Positions 23,756-34,454 of a stretch of DNA of 64,000 bases are shown piece by piece. The DNA comes from Polyporus tsugae. Lineage: Eukaryota; Basidiomycota; Agaricomycetes; Polyporales; Polyporaceae. Location: the NCBI GenBank assembly GCA_024305745.1, contig JAHRBS010000002.1:2976001-3040000 (forward strand), in the 5' to 3' direction. Each line of letters starts with the position of its first letter. Within the stretch, counting starts at the first letter, position 1. The translations under genes were made by a program, and so were the position numbers. The notes under the pieces are model-generated. The model saw only the letters and a list, made by a program, of their open reading frames with translations, was not told the origin of the DNA and did no database searches.

Positions 23756-24132
23756 GGCCCTTCCCCATGTTCACGGTCGTGCTCAAGGCTTTCGTCCTGA
23801 CTCACGCGTAGACGGCATCGAATTGGCAATTACCCTGACCTTGAACCCATTGCTCCCCATGTAAGTGCACAAGCTTCATTGTGGTTGTGGCCCTCGTAAA
23901 CACGCGTCGGCTTTGTGTACATATTCGTTGATATGTTAGACTCATGATACGGCCCATACCAAGACCTAGGTCCTATGAAGTAATGCATCGCTGCAGACCA
24001 CTGACCGCATTCTGAAGTCGGCTTATGAACACCCAACAAATATAAGTAGCTTCCAGCATTGTTACCTACACGTTCCAGTGCCTGTCCCTCGGAGAGCCGA
24101 TAGCGTTGAGGGGAAAAAGGCACGACCTCGAA

Positions 24133-24204
24133 TTCCGACACCGGGAATCGAACCCCGGGCTATCGCGTGAGAGGAGATAATGTTGGCCGCTACACCATAT
24201 CGGA
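24133..24204 (-). tRNA. tRNA-Glu (CTC), possibly degenerate
   Basis: On the minus strand a 72-nt cloverleaf can be drawn. The acceptor stem is TCCGATA with TGTCGGA (one G-U pair), the D stem is GTGT/ACAT, the anticodon loop is CTCTCAC with CTC at positions 34-36, and the T loop is TTCGATT. The internal A and B boxes (TGGTGTAGCGG, GGTTCGATTCC) are good. Two stem positions do not pair: a U-C in the anticodon stem and a G-G in the T stem. It may therefore be a tRNA pseudogene or a poorly folding copy. It lies between BTB copies C and E; the matching interval between D and F has no tRNA. Confidence 0.75.
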
Positions 24205-24366
24205 CCTTCCAACGATCCTGCCAACCTCATTTAGTACCCAGGAGCTTGCCTATCACGGCCATGGTAACAGCTCCGATCGACGATCAATCTCCCATAACCT
24301 AACCCTTTGAACCCCTCCTTCAACTTTCTTCCCTACATGTCTCATGCCACCCCCATTTCCGCAGAT

Positions 24367-25532
24367 ATGTCGGACTTGGGACAAGCACCAACAGGTGCGG
24401 TTATGAGCGGTGCTCAGGCTGTGGGCCCCGAGTCGTGATCGTCTGAAAACCCGCACGACTCGATCCAGAGAGACTCAGCGATCTGGTTCGAGGACGGAAA
24501 CATCGTCGCCATCGCACAGAACACCGCCTTTCGCTTCCACAAAGGCGTGCTTTCCCTCCACTCCCAAGTGTTCCGCGACCTCTTCTCCGTCCCACAGCCG
24601 TCCTCGGTGGGCAGTGCCGGCACGGCTCAGATGTTCGACGGTTGTCCAGCCGTACATGTGACGGACACAAGTTACGACTTCAGGGAGCTGTTGCGGGCCA
24701 TTTACTACGGTGGCGTTAGGTGAGCCGAGCCTCGTTCCTCAGTATTGCCACTGCCGAGCCATGATTGACGAGTCGCGGATGGACACTTCCCGCCGGCGGT
24801 TCTACTAGCCACCTGCATCCCGATGAAGCCGTGACGCTCCCCGTACTCGCCGCGCTGGCCCGACTCAGCCACAAATATCAGTTCGACCAGCTCCTGGACG
24901 CCGTCATTCTCAGGCTGAAGCGCACCTTCACGACCGACTTCGAGACTTGGGAGCGCTCGGGCTGCCTCCACGAGGAGCGATCCCCAATGGAAATATCCTG
25001 CTCTGATTGCATAGAAGCCCTCAATCTTTTTCGCCTTCTCGACAAAACCGAGATGATACCCGTCGCTCTCTACGGGTGCAGTCAACTGGAGATCGCAGAC
25101 CTCTTCTCCGGAGTTACGCGCCACGACGGAGTAACCCCAGAGGCCCTCTCACCCCACGATCTGCAGCTGTGCTTGGAGATCAAGCAGAGCCTGACGCGTA
25201 CCGCCGTGTCCATCATGATCGCGCTATGCGATGCTGTTCAAGCGAGAATCATACAAGTTTCCAGCAATCAGGGCTGCTCGTCGCCTGTGGTTTGTCGGCC
25301 TAACTTGGCAGCCTTCCAAGACCGCATCCGACACTATCTGTGCTGCCACATCGAAGCAGACCCACTGGACCTGTCTTACAGCCACCAGGTGGACTCATTG
25401 GTAGACTTTGGGATGGTATGTAGGAGCTGTGGGGATGCAACAAGGGAAGCACATTTGCGGTTGCGTAGGGAGGTCTGGATGATTTTGCCGGACCGTATGG
25501 GATTGGACGTCGTCGGATGGGGCTCTGCTTGA
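24367..25532 (+). pseudogene. BTB/POZ-domain protein, type 2 (copy E), with an early in-frame stop
   Basis: Exons 24367-24719 and 24809-25532 join in phase 2 and are otherwise open. The product would be closely related to copy F: both share AIWFEDGNIVAIAQNT, FRFHKGVLSLHSQVFRDLFS and VHVTDTSYDFREL in exon 1. Exon 2 of copy E has LARLSHKYQFDQLL, CIEALNLFRLLD, IPVALYGCSQ and a CRSCGDATREAHLRLRRE tail. Codon 24 (24436-24438) is TGA, inside a stretch that has several codons more than copy F. No intron within this part restores the frame with usable splice sites, and the next Met in frame lies well inside the BTB half. The copy is therefore called disrupted, though initiation at a non-AUG codon after the stop cannot be excluded. 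Confidence 0.75.
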
Positions 25533-25769
25533 ATGAGATAACTCCCGACAAGGATACAAAACTACACCGCGACCAAAATATGCTAGTGTGTTTCTTGGTA
25601 CATATCGCGCGAACATTTCTCGAAATTGTGAAACGTCTGACCGCGCTCAGCACGTCAAGCATCGAGACGCTTGCTCTACAATGGGACTGAGCCTGAGTGA
25701 GTACGCACTGTACGTACAGTTCGCCACTAGATGCTTACCCGCGCCCCTCCGAATTCACGACCCCGCAGC

Positions 25770-26525
25770 CAACTTTGCGACGACATCGAGCCCATCCGCC
25801 AAGCCGAGTGCTCGGACATCGCAGCTAGCGACCTCCCCTTGATCCACTAGTACATACAGACACCACGTCGGCAAGAACACATACGCCGACTGCTTCTCCC
25901 TCACCGCTTCCCTTCCACTTTCTCAGAGCGGGACGTCCGAGGGAGCCTCTCGGCCGGAGGCGCCATCAAAGGCGTCATCATCCTGTTCTGTGCAATTGGC
26001 GACAATGACATCATGACAACACTTACGGTCGTCGTGCTGTACCTTGCCTGCACGCGTCTCCATTTACGCTGGGGTGCTGCAAGCGGGGCTTTCCGTGGGA
26101 CACGCGGTAGTGACGGCGGGCTCGAAACCCTCCATGAGGAAGACGTCAAGCGGTGCGTGCTGGCGTTGGTCGAGTAGTCGATATGGATGGCAGCGACGCT
26201 GTTCGAAAGAGAGGCAAGGACGGACTGCAGAGGGGCGGACGGTCAGTTCGACATCAGGATCTCGGAGACGGACGCGTACCGCCATCTTTTGTGGGGACGC
26301 CGACAACGGGCTGCGTGCGCACCCGTGGGGGGAGTTCATGCGGTCGCGCGCATTGACAGCATGGAACTACAGAGCGAGCGAGGGATATGTGGGATATGCG
26401 TCGGGATGCTTTGGGAACAGTATAGAGAGCTGCGGGAGGAGATGCCGATCTTGCTTGCGAGCCTGGTCGAGGAAGAGATGAGGGGAGCCGTATGCGGGTC
26501 GGATGAAGGCGTAGAAGAGATCTGA
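25770..26525 (+). pseudogene. BTB type 3 relic (first copy)
   Basis: Scattered blocks of the family's second exon survive. A block at about 25945-26060 (GGAIKGVIILFCAIGDNDIM, then VVVLYLACTRLHLR) resembles the AIEAVNLFRAL/LPVALYLCC helices. About 26110-26165 reads SDGGLETLHEEDVKRCVLAL, like the DG.LE.L..ED...CVLAL block of other copies. About 26370-26470 ends with GICGICVGMLWEQYRELREE, like the terminal cysteine pair. The blocks are in different frames with stops between them. A similarly decayed copy follows gene F at 30590-31165, so a third BTB gene once completed each tandem unit. Confidence 0.6.
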
Positions 26526-26999
26526 GTGAGATTCTACACATTCTTGTCTTAAATTTGAATATACACACCTAATGATGCTGAAGAAAGCAGAGAGGCATCT
26601 GTAAAACATTGTCAGCGTTTAGCGCGAGTGGGTTAAGTTAGACTGGTAGTGCTAAAAGGTTCACCGTCCGACATGCTATGATATCCTTGGGCTCAATGAT
26701 CGAGAAGGCTGTCGCAATGATCAATATCCAGTCTCCCCGGATGATGTTCCCGAAGAAAGTCCTGAAATGAGTCTCGGACATACCGGTAGAGTTCTTCGCG
26801 ATCAAATGCACGACGCGGTGAGTCGGTGAAGGCCGCGCATTGCGGCCAGAGGGTGGCAGAATGCCAGTGGCGTCGTGTATTTCTGATAAAGTTGTTCGCA
26901 TGACGGATTAATATGGTGCATGTGAGTCGTACAGTATAATCGACTAGGATTGAGTCTTTTCAAGTTTCGACGATGGTGACGATCTGCAAGGTGACAACG
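26526..26999. other. Spacer of the BTB tandem unit
   Basis: No gene recognised. Sequence blocks (around the CTGAAATGAGT segment and the CATGACGGATTA/CATGACATGATG segment) recur in the same order at about 31420-31560, which marks this as the right end of one tandem unit. Confidence 0.5.
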
Positions 27000-27583
27000 T
27001 CGAATAAGTAGTGAGAGAAGACGAAGCCGCCACGTGGCATGAGCGTCTCTCGTCCAGCACAATTCTCTCCAGGCCTCGAGCCTCGGGCCGATATATCTTA
27101 CTTCCTGGATTTGTACTCTTGTCCCCCTGCGACGACATACAACCCAAACATATTTTTCTCTTAGGAGTCCATCGCATGTTCCCGACAAACGCACCACCTC
27201 TAACTGGAGCGCGCGCCATCTTCGCGAACGTCGGACACGACCCTTCCGCCCATATAGGTGCGTCAACACGGGCCCATTCTGCCATATTGATTACATGTCC
27301 AATTAGTATGATTTTCGACTGCAAATACGCGTTTTCCACAATGCCTGTCCGAGTATATGCGCACGGTCATGGTGTTGGTGGGAATCTACCATAACTGGAG
27401 ACGTAAATGGGACAAGGTTCGAACTTTAAACGGGTCCACGTATGCCGCACGCATGGCCCCTAGCGCTTTGCAGAGCACTCCGACCAGTCCTTGCCCAGAC
27501 AGGTTTGCCCTCGACAGTCTACCTCCTACAATGCACTCTACTAACAGCTGGCACAGTGTTATTCCTAGTACTTCGATCCTGAG
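27000..27583 (+). repeat. Promoter module, unit II, with BTB copy D upstream region
   Basis: This is an uninterrupted but diverged module: a CCACGTGGCATGAGCGTCTC segment, a GATATATCTT AT-rich box, the TTGTCCCCCTGCGA block, then an ATG at 27176 opening a 72-codon frame whose start (LTGARAIFANVG) matches the small ORF of units III-V. It continues into the approximately 200 bp shared with the upstream region of copy C. The module probably supplied the promoter of the first BTB gene of each unit. Confidence 0.6.
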
Positions 27584-28728
27584 ATGGTGACAAAATCTAA
27601 AAAAGCGAAATCCCCGAAGTCTGTTGATATCTCTGACGCTTCCTCTGTCGACACCAAGATCGAGGACTTTGAGGCATCCAATGAGCGGTTCGAGCGCGTT
27701 CGCTCTCTATGGTTCGAGGAAGGTAACGTCGTCATTGTTGCCCAGGAGTCCGGCTTGCGCGTCCACAAAAGTGTCCTCTCCCGGCACTCTAGCGTCTTCG
27801 TAAAGATCCTCAACGACTCCAACGACTCGGACGCACTCCTGGATCAACTCGATATCGTAATCGACGCGGACAACAGGATTGAAGGAAGCGCCGTGGTCCA
27901 TGTCTCCGACTCCGCGCATGACTTTGAGCACCTCTTCAGGATCTTCTACGACGGCTTCGAGTGAGTGCGGAACTTACGCCCTGATCATTCCCGTCTGCAT
28001 GCTGACTCCAGGTACTCGCTCACCCCAGCTACCTGAAGTACACCCGCCCCGACGACTTTGCGGACCTCGCAGCGGCGGCCCGGCTCGCGCACAAGTACGC
28101 CGTCTCCGTCGTCCTCTCTGAAGCCACACTCCGTCTCCAGCAACTCTTCCCTCCCACGTTCGATATCTGGGAGGCAACCGAAGACGTCCGCGCCGCCACC
28201 GAGCGCGTCCGACCCCAGGACGCCGTCGAGGCCGTCAACCTCTTCCGCACGCTCGGCAGCGCAGGCAAGGCCGACGCCATGCTTCCCACCGCCCTTTACT
28301 TGTGCTGCCAGCTTACACCTGGGGAGCTTCTCCGCGGCCACCCCCGCGCGGATGGGACACTCGAGCGGCTCACGGTCGACGACGTCGAGTTGTGCTGGAA
28401 GCTCCGGGAGAGGTTGAGTGAGAAGGCGGCGGAGATGACGGAGCGGCTGTACCGCAGGGGCGCAGGGTCTGCGGACGCTGAGAAGAAGAAATGCAAGTGC
28501 TTCAATGCCTTCGAGAAGTCCGTTCCGTGGAAGTCATTGAAGGAGGCGCGGGGTGGGGATCCGCTGGGGAGGATGTTGAGGGACGGGATCGAGGCGGAGA
28601 AGGAGAAGGGGTTCAAGCTGTGTGATAAGTGCCTGAGCACGCTGCGGGAGCTCGAAAAGACGGTTCGGGGTGAGCTTTGGGAGGAGTTACATCGTGACTA
28701 TGGACGTGCGCAGGATGAACAGCAGTGA
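27584..28728 (+). CDS. BTB/POZ-domain protein, type 1 (copy D)
   Basis: Exons 27584-27960 and 28029-28728 join in phase 2 (68-nt intron) to give 358 aa with no disruption. The N-terminus is charged and Ser-rich. The BTB half has SLWFEEGNVVIVAQESGLRV, HKSVLSRHSSVFVKILND and VVHVSDSAHDFEHLFRIFY. Exon 2 has DDFADLAAAARLAHKYAV, PQDAVEAVNLFRTLG, MLPTALYLCC, ELLRGHPRADGTLERL and the C-terminal pairs KKCKCFN and LCDKCLSTLRELEK. Close similarity over the whole length to copy C, including the upstream region, shows a tandem duplication. This is the intact type 1 copy. The function is unknown beyond likely BTB-mediated protein contact. Confidence 0.87.
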
Positions 28729-29264
28729 ACCGGTTCACCATGTCGAAGTATGCGTTGACTTTTCTTGTTGCGGCTCGTGCGTAGACGGTATGCAATTGAC
28801 AACAGTTTCGGCCATGACCCAACCAGCAGACGGCGGAACTTCTTCAACGGCTCAATGACTTCTCAAATCCCTCATAATGCAACCCATCGGGACCTTGTAA
28901 CTTACTGTCATCGTGAGTATTGACCTTTATCCAGTACTATGTGGTGGCTCGCGCCACCAGTATTTCCGAGCCGGCGGATACCATATCTGGACATACGCTG
29001 CACTTCCGCATTTCCAAGTTGACCGCATTGGAGTCCGCCCTAGGGCCCTTTCCGAATTCTACTTGGTACCAATGCTCTTGCTCTGGTCCTCCGTAGCTAC
29101 GTCATCGCCTCCTTCGAGTATATAAGACCCTTGCATGCACTCCAGAGCGGCGTAGGATCAACAAAGTGTTTCCTAACCTGCTTCCCCTCGTCCTCGCTGG
29201 CTCGCTCTTCGCTCATTGGCTTAGACCCTCGGCAATACACGACCCGGTTTGGATCAGCACAGAT
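28729..29264 (+). promoter_or_regulatory. Intergenic region with TATA box of BTB copy F
   Basis: TATATAAG at 29119-29126 lies about 140 bp upstream of the copy F start codon. No gene or tRNA is seen here, unlike the equivalent interval between copies C and E. Confidence 0.5.
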
Positions 29265-30402
29265 ATGACGGAATCGGGACAAGCACCAACGTACGCAATT
29301 ATGGACGGTGCCGTCGACTACCTGTCAGGAAACCCAGACGAGTCGATCCAGAGAGATTCAGCGATCTGGTTCGAGGACGGAAACATCGTCGCCATCGCGC
29401 AGAACACCTCCTTTCGCTTCCACAAAGGCGTGCTCTCCCTCCACTCCCAAGTGTTTCGCGACCTCTTCTCTGTCCCGCAACCATCCCACGGTGTCGGCGC
29501 GGCCCAGATGTTCGACGACTGTCCCGCCGTGCATGTCACGGACACGAGCTACGACTTCAGGGAACTGTTGCTGGCAATCTACTACGGCGGCGTGAGGTGA
29601 GCCAAGCATTCTTCCTTACTGCTACCGCTAAGCTGTCATTGACTTGCCGGACGGATCCATCCCCTTCACTATTTCTCCTGACAGCTACCTTCGCCCCGAT
29701 GCCACCGTGAAGTTCTCCGTGCTCGCCGCTCTAGCCCGCCTCAGCCACAAGTATCAGCTTGATCAGCTCCTGGAAGCCGTCGTTCTCAGGCTGCAGCGCA
29801 CTTTCACGACCCAGTTCGAGGTCTGGAACCGCTCAGGAGGCTTCCAGCAGAGATTCTCGCCGCTCGAGCTTGGGTTTCGTCATGCCATAGAGGCGCTCGA
29901 TCTTTTCCGCCTCCTCGACAGGCCCGACATGATACCCGTAGCCCTCTACGGGTGCTGTCAGCTGCAGCCTGCAGAGCTCCTCCGCGGCGTCAAGCGCGAC
30001 GACGGCGTATCCCAGGAGCGCCTCTCGCCTGCCGATCTGGAGCTGTGCATGGAGACGAAACCGCGTCTGATGCAGGCCGCCGTGCGCCTGATGATGGCGC
30101 TGACCGACTTCATCGAGGCGCGGATCTCGCTGGTTTGCAGCGGCAAGCAGGGCTGCTTGGTGCCTAAGGTCTGTGTGGACAGCCTGGACAGCTTACTGTC
30201 TTCCACCCGTGTCCAGATGCGTTGCAAGATTGACGCCGACGCGCTGAACGGATTCTTCAGTGAAGAAATGAATACTTGGGTAGCTCTCGGGAGGCTATGT
30301 GCTGTGTGTGGGGATGCATTGAGGGCAGCACATTTAAAGTTCCGCAGGGAAGCTTGGGGATCGCTGCCCACACTTGTACGAAAGACCATTGACGGGATGT
30401 AA
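29265..30402 (+). CDS. BTB/POZ-domain protein, type 2 (copy F)
   Basis: Exons 29265-29596 and 29685-30402 join in phase 2 (88-nt intron ending CTCCTGACAG) to give 349 aa, fully open. BTB half: AIWFEDGNIVAIAQNTSFRF, HKGVLSLHSQVFRDLFSVPQ and VHVTDTSYDFREL. Exon 2: LAALARLSHKYQLDQLLEAV, AIEALDLFRLLD, MIPVALYGCCQLQPAELLRG and a tail with LCAVCGDALRAAHLKFRREA. It is the intact sister of the disrupted copy E. Type 2 differs from type 1 by the FRFHKGVLSLHSQ segment and by a C-terminal CxxCGDA motif. Confidence 0.87.
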
Positions 30403-30589
30403 TACCTTGGCACAGGGATTTTCTGTACGCAGCTGAATGTAGAGATGCACAGCGAGCATGTTTTTTTTGTGTGCCAACGTTCCTTGGAAATATAAACGAT
30501 CTCATCTAAACACATGTGTGGGCGGCGCCGAACCGCGGGATCGAAGGAGTACGGATGGATGCTCGCCCCCGCTTGACATTTCAAAACCC
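30403..30589. other. 3' flank of BTB copy F
   Basis: Short spacer; no gene recognised. Confidence 0.4.
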
Positions 30590-31165
30590 CTTCGCCAAGA
30601 CGATGACATCGAGCCCGCCCGCCGAGTGCTCTGACCTCGCAGCCAACGGATCCCCCCAAGTACAGACTCCACGTCCGCAAAGATCCATCCGCATACCGCT
30701 TCTCCCTCACTGCTTCCCATCCCCCTTCGCAGAGCGAGAAGCACGAGGGAGCCCCTCGGCTGCAGAGGTGATTGCGGATGTCAAAATGTTCCATGCGATT
30801 AATGACAACCACATCTCGACGACGCACATGATCGTCGCGCTGAACCTCGCTGAGCCTGTACCCCCCCCCCCCAGTACAGAGCCTTCCTCCACGAAACTCG
30901 CGACAGTGACGGTGTGCTCGAAGCAAGCTCGAACACGTACCGCTATCGCTCATGGATACGCCAACGGCATGCGAGTTTATGCAGTCGCGGGTGAGAAGCA
31001 CAGAGCTCAAAGGCAAGCAAGTTATAGGTGGGGTATGCGCCGTGGCCCCCTTTGCGAACGACGTAGGGAACTAATTGGGAGCCGTGAGGGGAGGTCGTCT
31101 GCCGATCTTGCCTGCAGCGGTGTCGAGGAAGAGATGAGGGCAGCCACGCACCGGTGAGACGAAGG
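30590..31165 (+). pseudogene. BTB type 3 relic (second copy)
   Basis: This parallels 25770-26525. CTCGCAGCCAACGG and a KYRLHV segment recall the exon 2 start, SAAEVIADVKMFHAINDN the helical block, and RDSDGVLEAS the block before the acidic helix. The stretch is broken by stops and by a 14-nt C run near 30860-30873. The two relics share more with each other than with any intact copy in the window, as expected if the gene died after, or independently of, the unit duplication. Confidence 0.55.
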
Positions 31166-31599
31166 CAAAGAACAGGTGTGTGTGAAATGCTACAGGACCG
31201 GCTCTTGCATCCAAGTATACACCGATTCAACCGCTCGTGCCCGTCTAGACAAAAGGCAGAGAGCCACGGAGAAAGCTGCAAATAAGTACTTTTCGTCAGC
31301 CTGTCGCGCGGGGTTCGTGGAAGACTCACTTTCCAGCTTGTGATAGTGCTGTTGGTTTGGACGCCGCCTCGGAAGAATGGGTTAGTCATCCCTGCGGGGG
31401 GGTTCCTATAAGATAATAATCCTGAAATGAGTGCTAGTCTCGGACATGCTGGCAAATCAAACAGTGCAGAACACGTTCGGTGGGGGCATTGCGGCAGAAT
31501 AGCGTCGTATGCTTCTGATATATATATTTTCGCATGACATGATGTGTTTGAGTCGTACCGTATAAAAGGATTGAGCAATAGTGATTCGAACTTTAAGCT
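31166..31599. other. Spacer of the BTB tandem unit
   Basis: No gene recognised. Similar in order and content to 26526-26999. It ends with AAGCTTCAAGTTTCGACGG, which introduces the next promoter module and recurs near 40998 and 50331. Confidence 0.5.
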
Positions 31600-32160
31600 T
31601 CAAGTTTCGACGGAGGTGACGGTTGTGGTTCACGCGCACAGGCGTTGTCCGAAACAGCAATCGACGCCGACACGTGGCACCGGCGTCTCTCTGCCCGCGT
31701 ATATAAAGTCTCTCTGGCGTCTCTGGTCGATTTTCTTCACTCATTTCGGACTCGCACTATTGTCCCCCTGCGACATACTCATCCTTTCTCGCAGGAGTCT
31801 ACCGCAAGTCCCAGACGGACATGCCGTCCCTAGCTGGAGCGCACGCCATCTTCGCGAACGTCGGAAACGGCGAGGGCGCGTTTTTCCTTACCAGGGCCGG
31901 GACATCCTCTCCACGAAGCTTCCCCATGGTTCACGCTGTATATCTGTATCTTCCCTGTACTGCACTATCTACTCCATGAACTGCCAATATATTCCATTTC
32001 GCCGCCTCGTGCTCAAAGGTAGCGTCATATCGAAGGCGCACGCACATTCCACATGCGGCATCAGGTTTCGTCAAGGCATTCTTTTCTCGACTGTAACTAC
32101 CCCTCGTCTGTCTTGCTAACCTGTATCCGCCCTAGAACTATTGTCGGGTAGTGGGCATCC
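31600..32160 (+). repeat. Promoter module, unit III, with conserved small ORF
   Basis: Components in order: CGACGGAGGTGACGGTTGTG, CACGTGGCAC (31669), a TATA box TATATAAAG at 31700-31708, CTCGCACTATTGTCCCCCTG, a pyrimidine tract ending CTCGCAG (probable 3' splice site), then the small ORF at 31821-31979. The same order is seen at 41005-41620 and 50338-50950. This looks like a complete core promoter plus leader. Confidence 0.7.
31821..31979 (+). CDS. Conserved 52-aa ORF in promoter module (unit III)
   Basis: ATG at 31821, stop at 31977-31979. The product begins MPSLAGAHAIFANVGNGEGA and continues through FFLTRAGTSSPRSF. Units IV (41235) and V (50568) have 50-aa versions and unit II a diverged one. 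The reading frame is kept despite substitutions and indels elsewhere in the module. It could be a short peptide, the first exon of a longer gene (a possible donor GTTAGT follows the FPM codons in units IV and V), or simply open by chance. Its GAHAIFANVGNG core loosely recalls N-terminal motifs of basidiomycete NACHT proteins; this is only a resemblance. Confidence 0.35.
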   Translation: MPSLAGAHAIFANVGNGEGAFFLTRAGTSSPRSFPMVHAVYLYLPCTALSTP

Positions 32161-32189
32161 ACCGTAACTAGACACGCCAAGAGCGCACG

Positions 32190-32600
32190 AGCGTCGAAGG
32201 TTGAAATTTGCAACGCGCCTGTCGAGGACGGACCAGCACGTTTCGCGCACAAGCACACCGTCCTCGCGGCCCTCCGAAGGCACGCTCGCCTCCAATAGCT
32301 CCACCCTCCCACGTTCAAAGTCTGAGAAGACCTCTTGGAGCACTCGGCCACCGCGGCTCAGGCAGGTTACTCCCCGTCGCGCTCGGCCCACCTTGGGGGG
32401 ACGTCTCCCATCCCCGTGCGAACGCCCAGAACGCTCGAGAGGCCCGCCATGCAGAGTCGTGCGGGAAGGAACCTATTGAGGACGCTGGCCGATAACCCAG
32501 TGGAGGGGCAACGGGGTGTGCAATGCTGGAGCTGGTGCCGCCAGAGCGTCGAGATTCAGACAAGGCGCAGGGGGGGGGGTGATGAGGGATGGCGGCAGGA
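32190..32600 (+). pseudogene. BTB type 1 relic (unit III)
   Basis: Matches exon 2 of copies C and D in order. FRAHKH/FAHKHTVLAAL corresponds to LAHKYAVSVVL, LHPPTFKV to LFPPTFDIW, EDLLEHSATA to EATEDVRAATE, LLPVALG (about 32366) to MLPVALY, and an ADN...VQCWSW segment (about 32490-32535) to ADGTLERL..DVELCWKL. Stops interrupt it and exon 1 is missing. It sits exactly where a type 1 gene should follow the module. Confidence 0.65.
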
Positions 32601-32924
32601 GCGACTCGACGGCGGAGCGGCCAGTCAACTAGTCAAGCTGGAGTCAGGCACCTGAGCAACGCGCGTATCCCATTTCGAGCAGCAGAAATGCTTGCATGCA
32701 CAGCTGAGTGGTGAGTAGGCGAAGCCTTCGGGATGGGCGGCGCGGGGTACAGCCTAGGCAACGATGAGGGTATATAGATGATGGATCCGAATACATTCTA
32801 CACGTCTTGTACAACAATCCGCTGCCCACAGTCCAGGTCCGTTGTACAAAGTGCGCCATCCGAATGGAGTATTACATAGTATTAGCATCAACACAGCGCC
32901 GCGGCAGACGCCAACGACGTTAAC
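32601..32924. other. Spacer left of the M35 fragment
   Basis: No gene recognised. It is repeated with indels at 42140-42459 and 51470-51792, the 3' flank of the M35 protease gene. Confidence 0.6.
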
Positions 32925-33740
32925 TCAAGACTGCGTGGGGTTGTTCTCGGCGAAGTACTCGTGGTTGTCGGCGTTGAAGACCGCCTCGGAGGGGCTGCTC
33001 TGCGCGAGCGACTTTGCAGCGGTCTGGCCGTAGACGTAGTCCTCGGTACCCCCGTTGACGGTGAAGTGCGATGCCTGTGAGGTGCGACAGTGCCGTCAGA
33101 CATCGGTGGTTCCCATGGAAAAGAAACACCACCTGGAACGTACCTCGTGGATGAGCGTGCCCGCGCGCGAGTCGGTGCCGGTGTTGGGCGCGTCCCAGAA
33201 GGCGCCGCAGAGGTAGATGACGCCGAAGTCGTCGGGGTAGACGTACGCGTACGTGTCCGAGTCGGTGCACGTGCAGTCGTACGTGAACGTCGTGTAGTCG
33301 TGCGAGTTGATGTTCGTGAAGTGGCTCTGCGCGGTGCTGTGGCGCGAGCTCGTGTACGTGCCGAACCACGTCGTGTAGCGCGTCGTGGAGGACGTGTGGC
33401 TCTCCAGGTACGACTGCGCGGCCGCGGCGTAGCTCTGGGCGGACGGGGCCGCGGTGTTCAGCGCGGACTGCTCACTGGTAGTACTCGACGAAGCAGTCGC
33501 GTGTCGAGGTAGCCGGTGGTTGGGGCACACACATTGTTTGCCGGCGGGCGAAGCTGGGCACGGCTGGTAGCCTCGTGTGCGCGGACAGGTGGGGGGGATT
33601 TCCTGCCTTGTAAACAAACACGGACTCTGGGAGAGTTCTGGAGAGATGTAGATGTGCACAGGGTGGGCCATGTACAGTGGGCCATTGAGGCCATGAAGCT
33701 CGGGTGTTGGAAAGCGGTCATTTCGAAAGTGGGAGGACAC
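32925..33740 (-). CDS. 5'-truncated M35 protease with a new in-frame N-terminus (copy 0)
   Basis: Positions 33144-33473 are the 3' part of M35 exon 2 and 32925-33074 is exon 3, with the intron between them kept. At 33473 the homology to the full gene ends, yet the frame stays open upstream to an ATG at 33740. The product would be 248 aa: 89 new residues (starting MSSHFRNDRFPTPELHG) followed by 159 of the 167 mature protease residues. The zinc motif HEASH, split by the intron, and the aspartate-containing GTEDYVYG are intact. The signal peptide and propeptide are lost, so the product would not be a normal secreted zymogen. It may be a pseudogene or a chimeric gene; expression is unknown. Confidence 0.6.
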
Positions 33741-34454
33741 GGCGTCTGTTTCGGCTACTCGGAGTCTCAGACGTGTCTTGCTTGCTTGTGGCTGCGTCTC
33801 TCATCTCTGCACTCTACGCTACGTATTCACTGTGTCCTACGTGCACCTCGCCTTCCTCCCCCACCACTGCACTGTGCTGCGGCCAGCGAACAGCGTCGAA
33901 AACCCGGTCGGGATCAAGGTTGGAGCAGGCGGGTCGGCGTGGGGAGTAGACCGTGGATATGTCGGGAGAGGCGGGTGGTGGTGACAGTGACATGTCGGGC
34001 GACCGCGTGTCTACGTAAGTCCTGTTCTCCGTTCCCTCTCCTCCTCTCGGGCTATGATCACTCTCTCCGCCCAACTAAGTCCACTCCCCTGCCGTCGCTT
34101 CGAGCGAGCGAGCAAGTGCAGCCACTCGGCACTTTCTTCTGACCTTGGCACTTGCGACGACGCGCGGTGGGAGCAAGTTGACTTGCCAGCCGGAATGGAC
34201 ACCAGTGGCCGGGGCCTGAAGACAAGTCAGCGACGACGGAGCGCGAGTGTTGTGCAAAGTACGACAATGCACGGAGACGCGACCAGCGCGCGACCGGACA
34301 TTGCCAGCGAGTGGGACGGGATGGACAAGAGACAATTGCCGTGTTCCACCTCCGAGTCCTTTCAACCTCCTACTTTGGAACCACGCCCACCCTCTCTGTC
34401 ATAAGCCTCGTTCTCGCACACAGCAGGTGAGTTGTGCCACATCTCTCCCGCCAC

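Larger units (their letters stand above)
31600..33473. repeat. Partial leftmost copy of the segmental duplication
   Basis: Homologous to 41000-43008 and 50333-52341 (module, BTB relic, 3' part of the M35 gene), but clearly more diverged from them than they are from each other. It ends at 33473, inside M35 exon 2, at the same base as the other junctions. Confidence 0.8.

Noticed and set aside
24397..24467. An intron removing the stop codon in BTB copy E
   Set aside because: The possible GTGCGG...ATCCAG intron joins the exons in the wrong frame.
33090..33512. Val/Arg-rich plus-strand ORF, also at 42625 and 51958
   Set aside because: Antisense shadow of M35 exon 2, with codon-mirror composition (VRVRVRVG) typical of such shadows.
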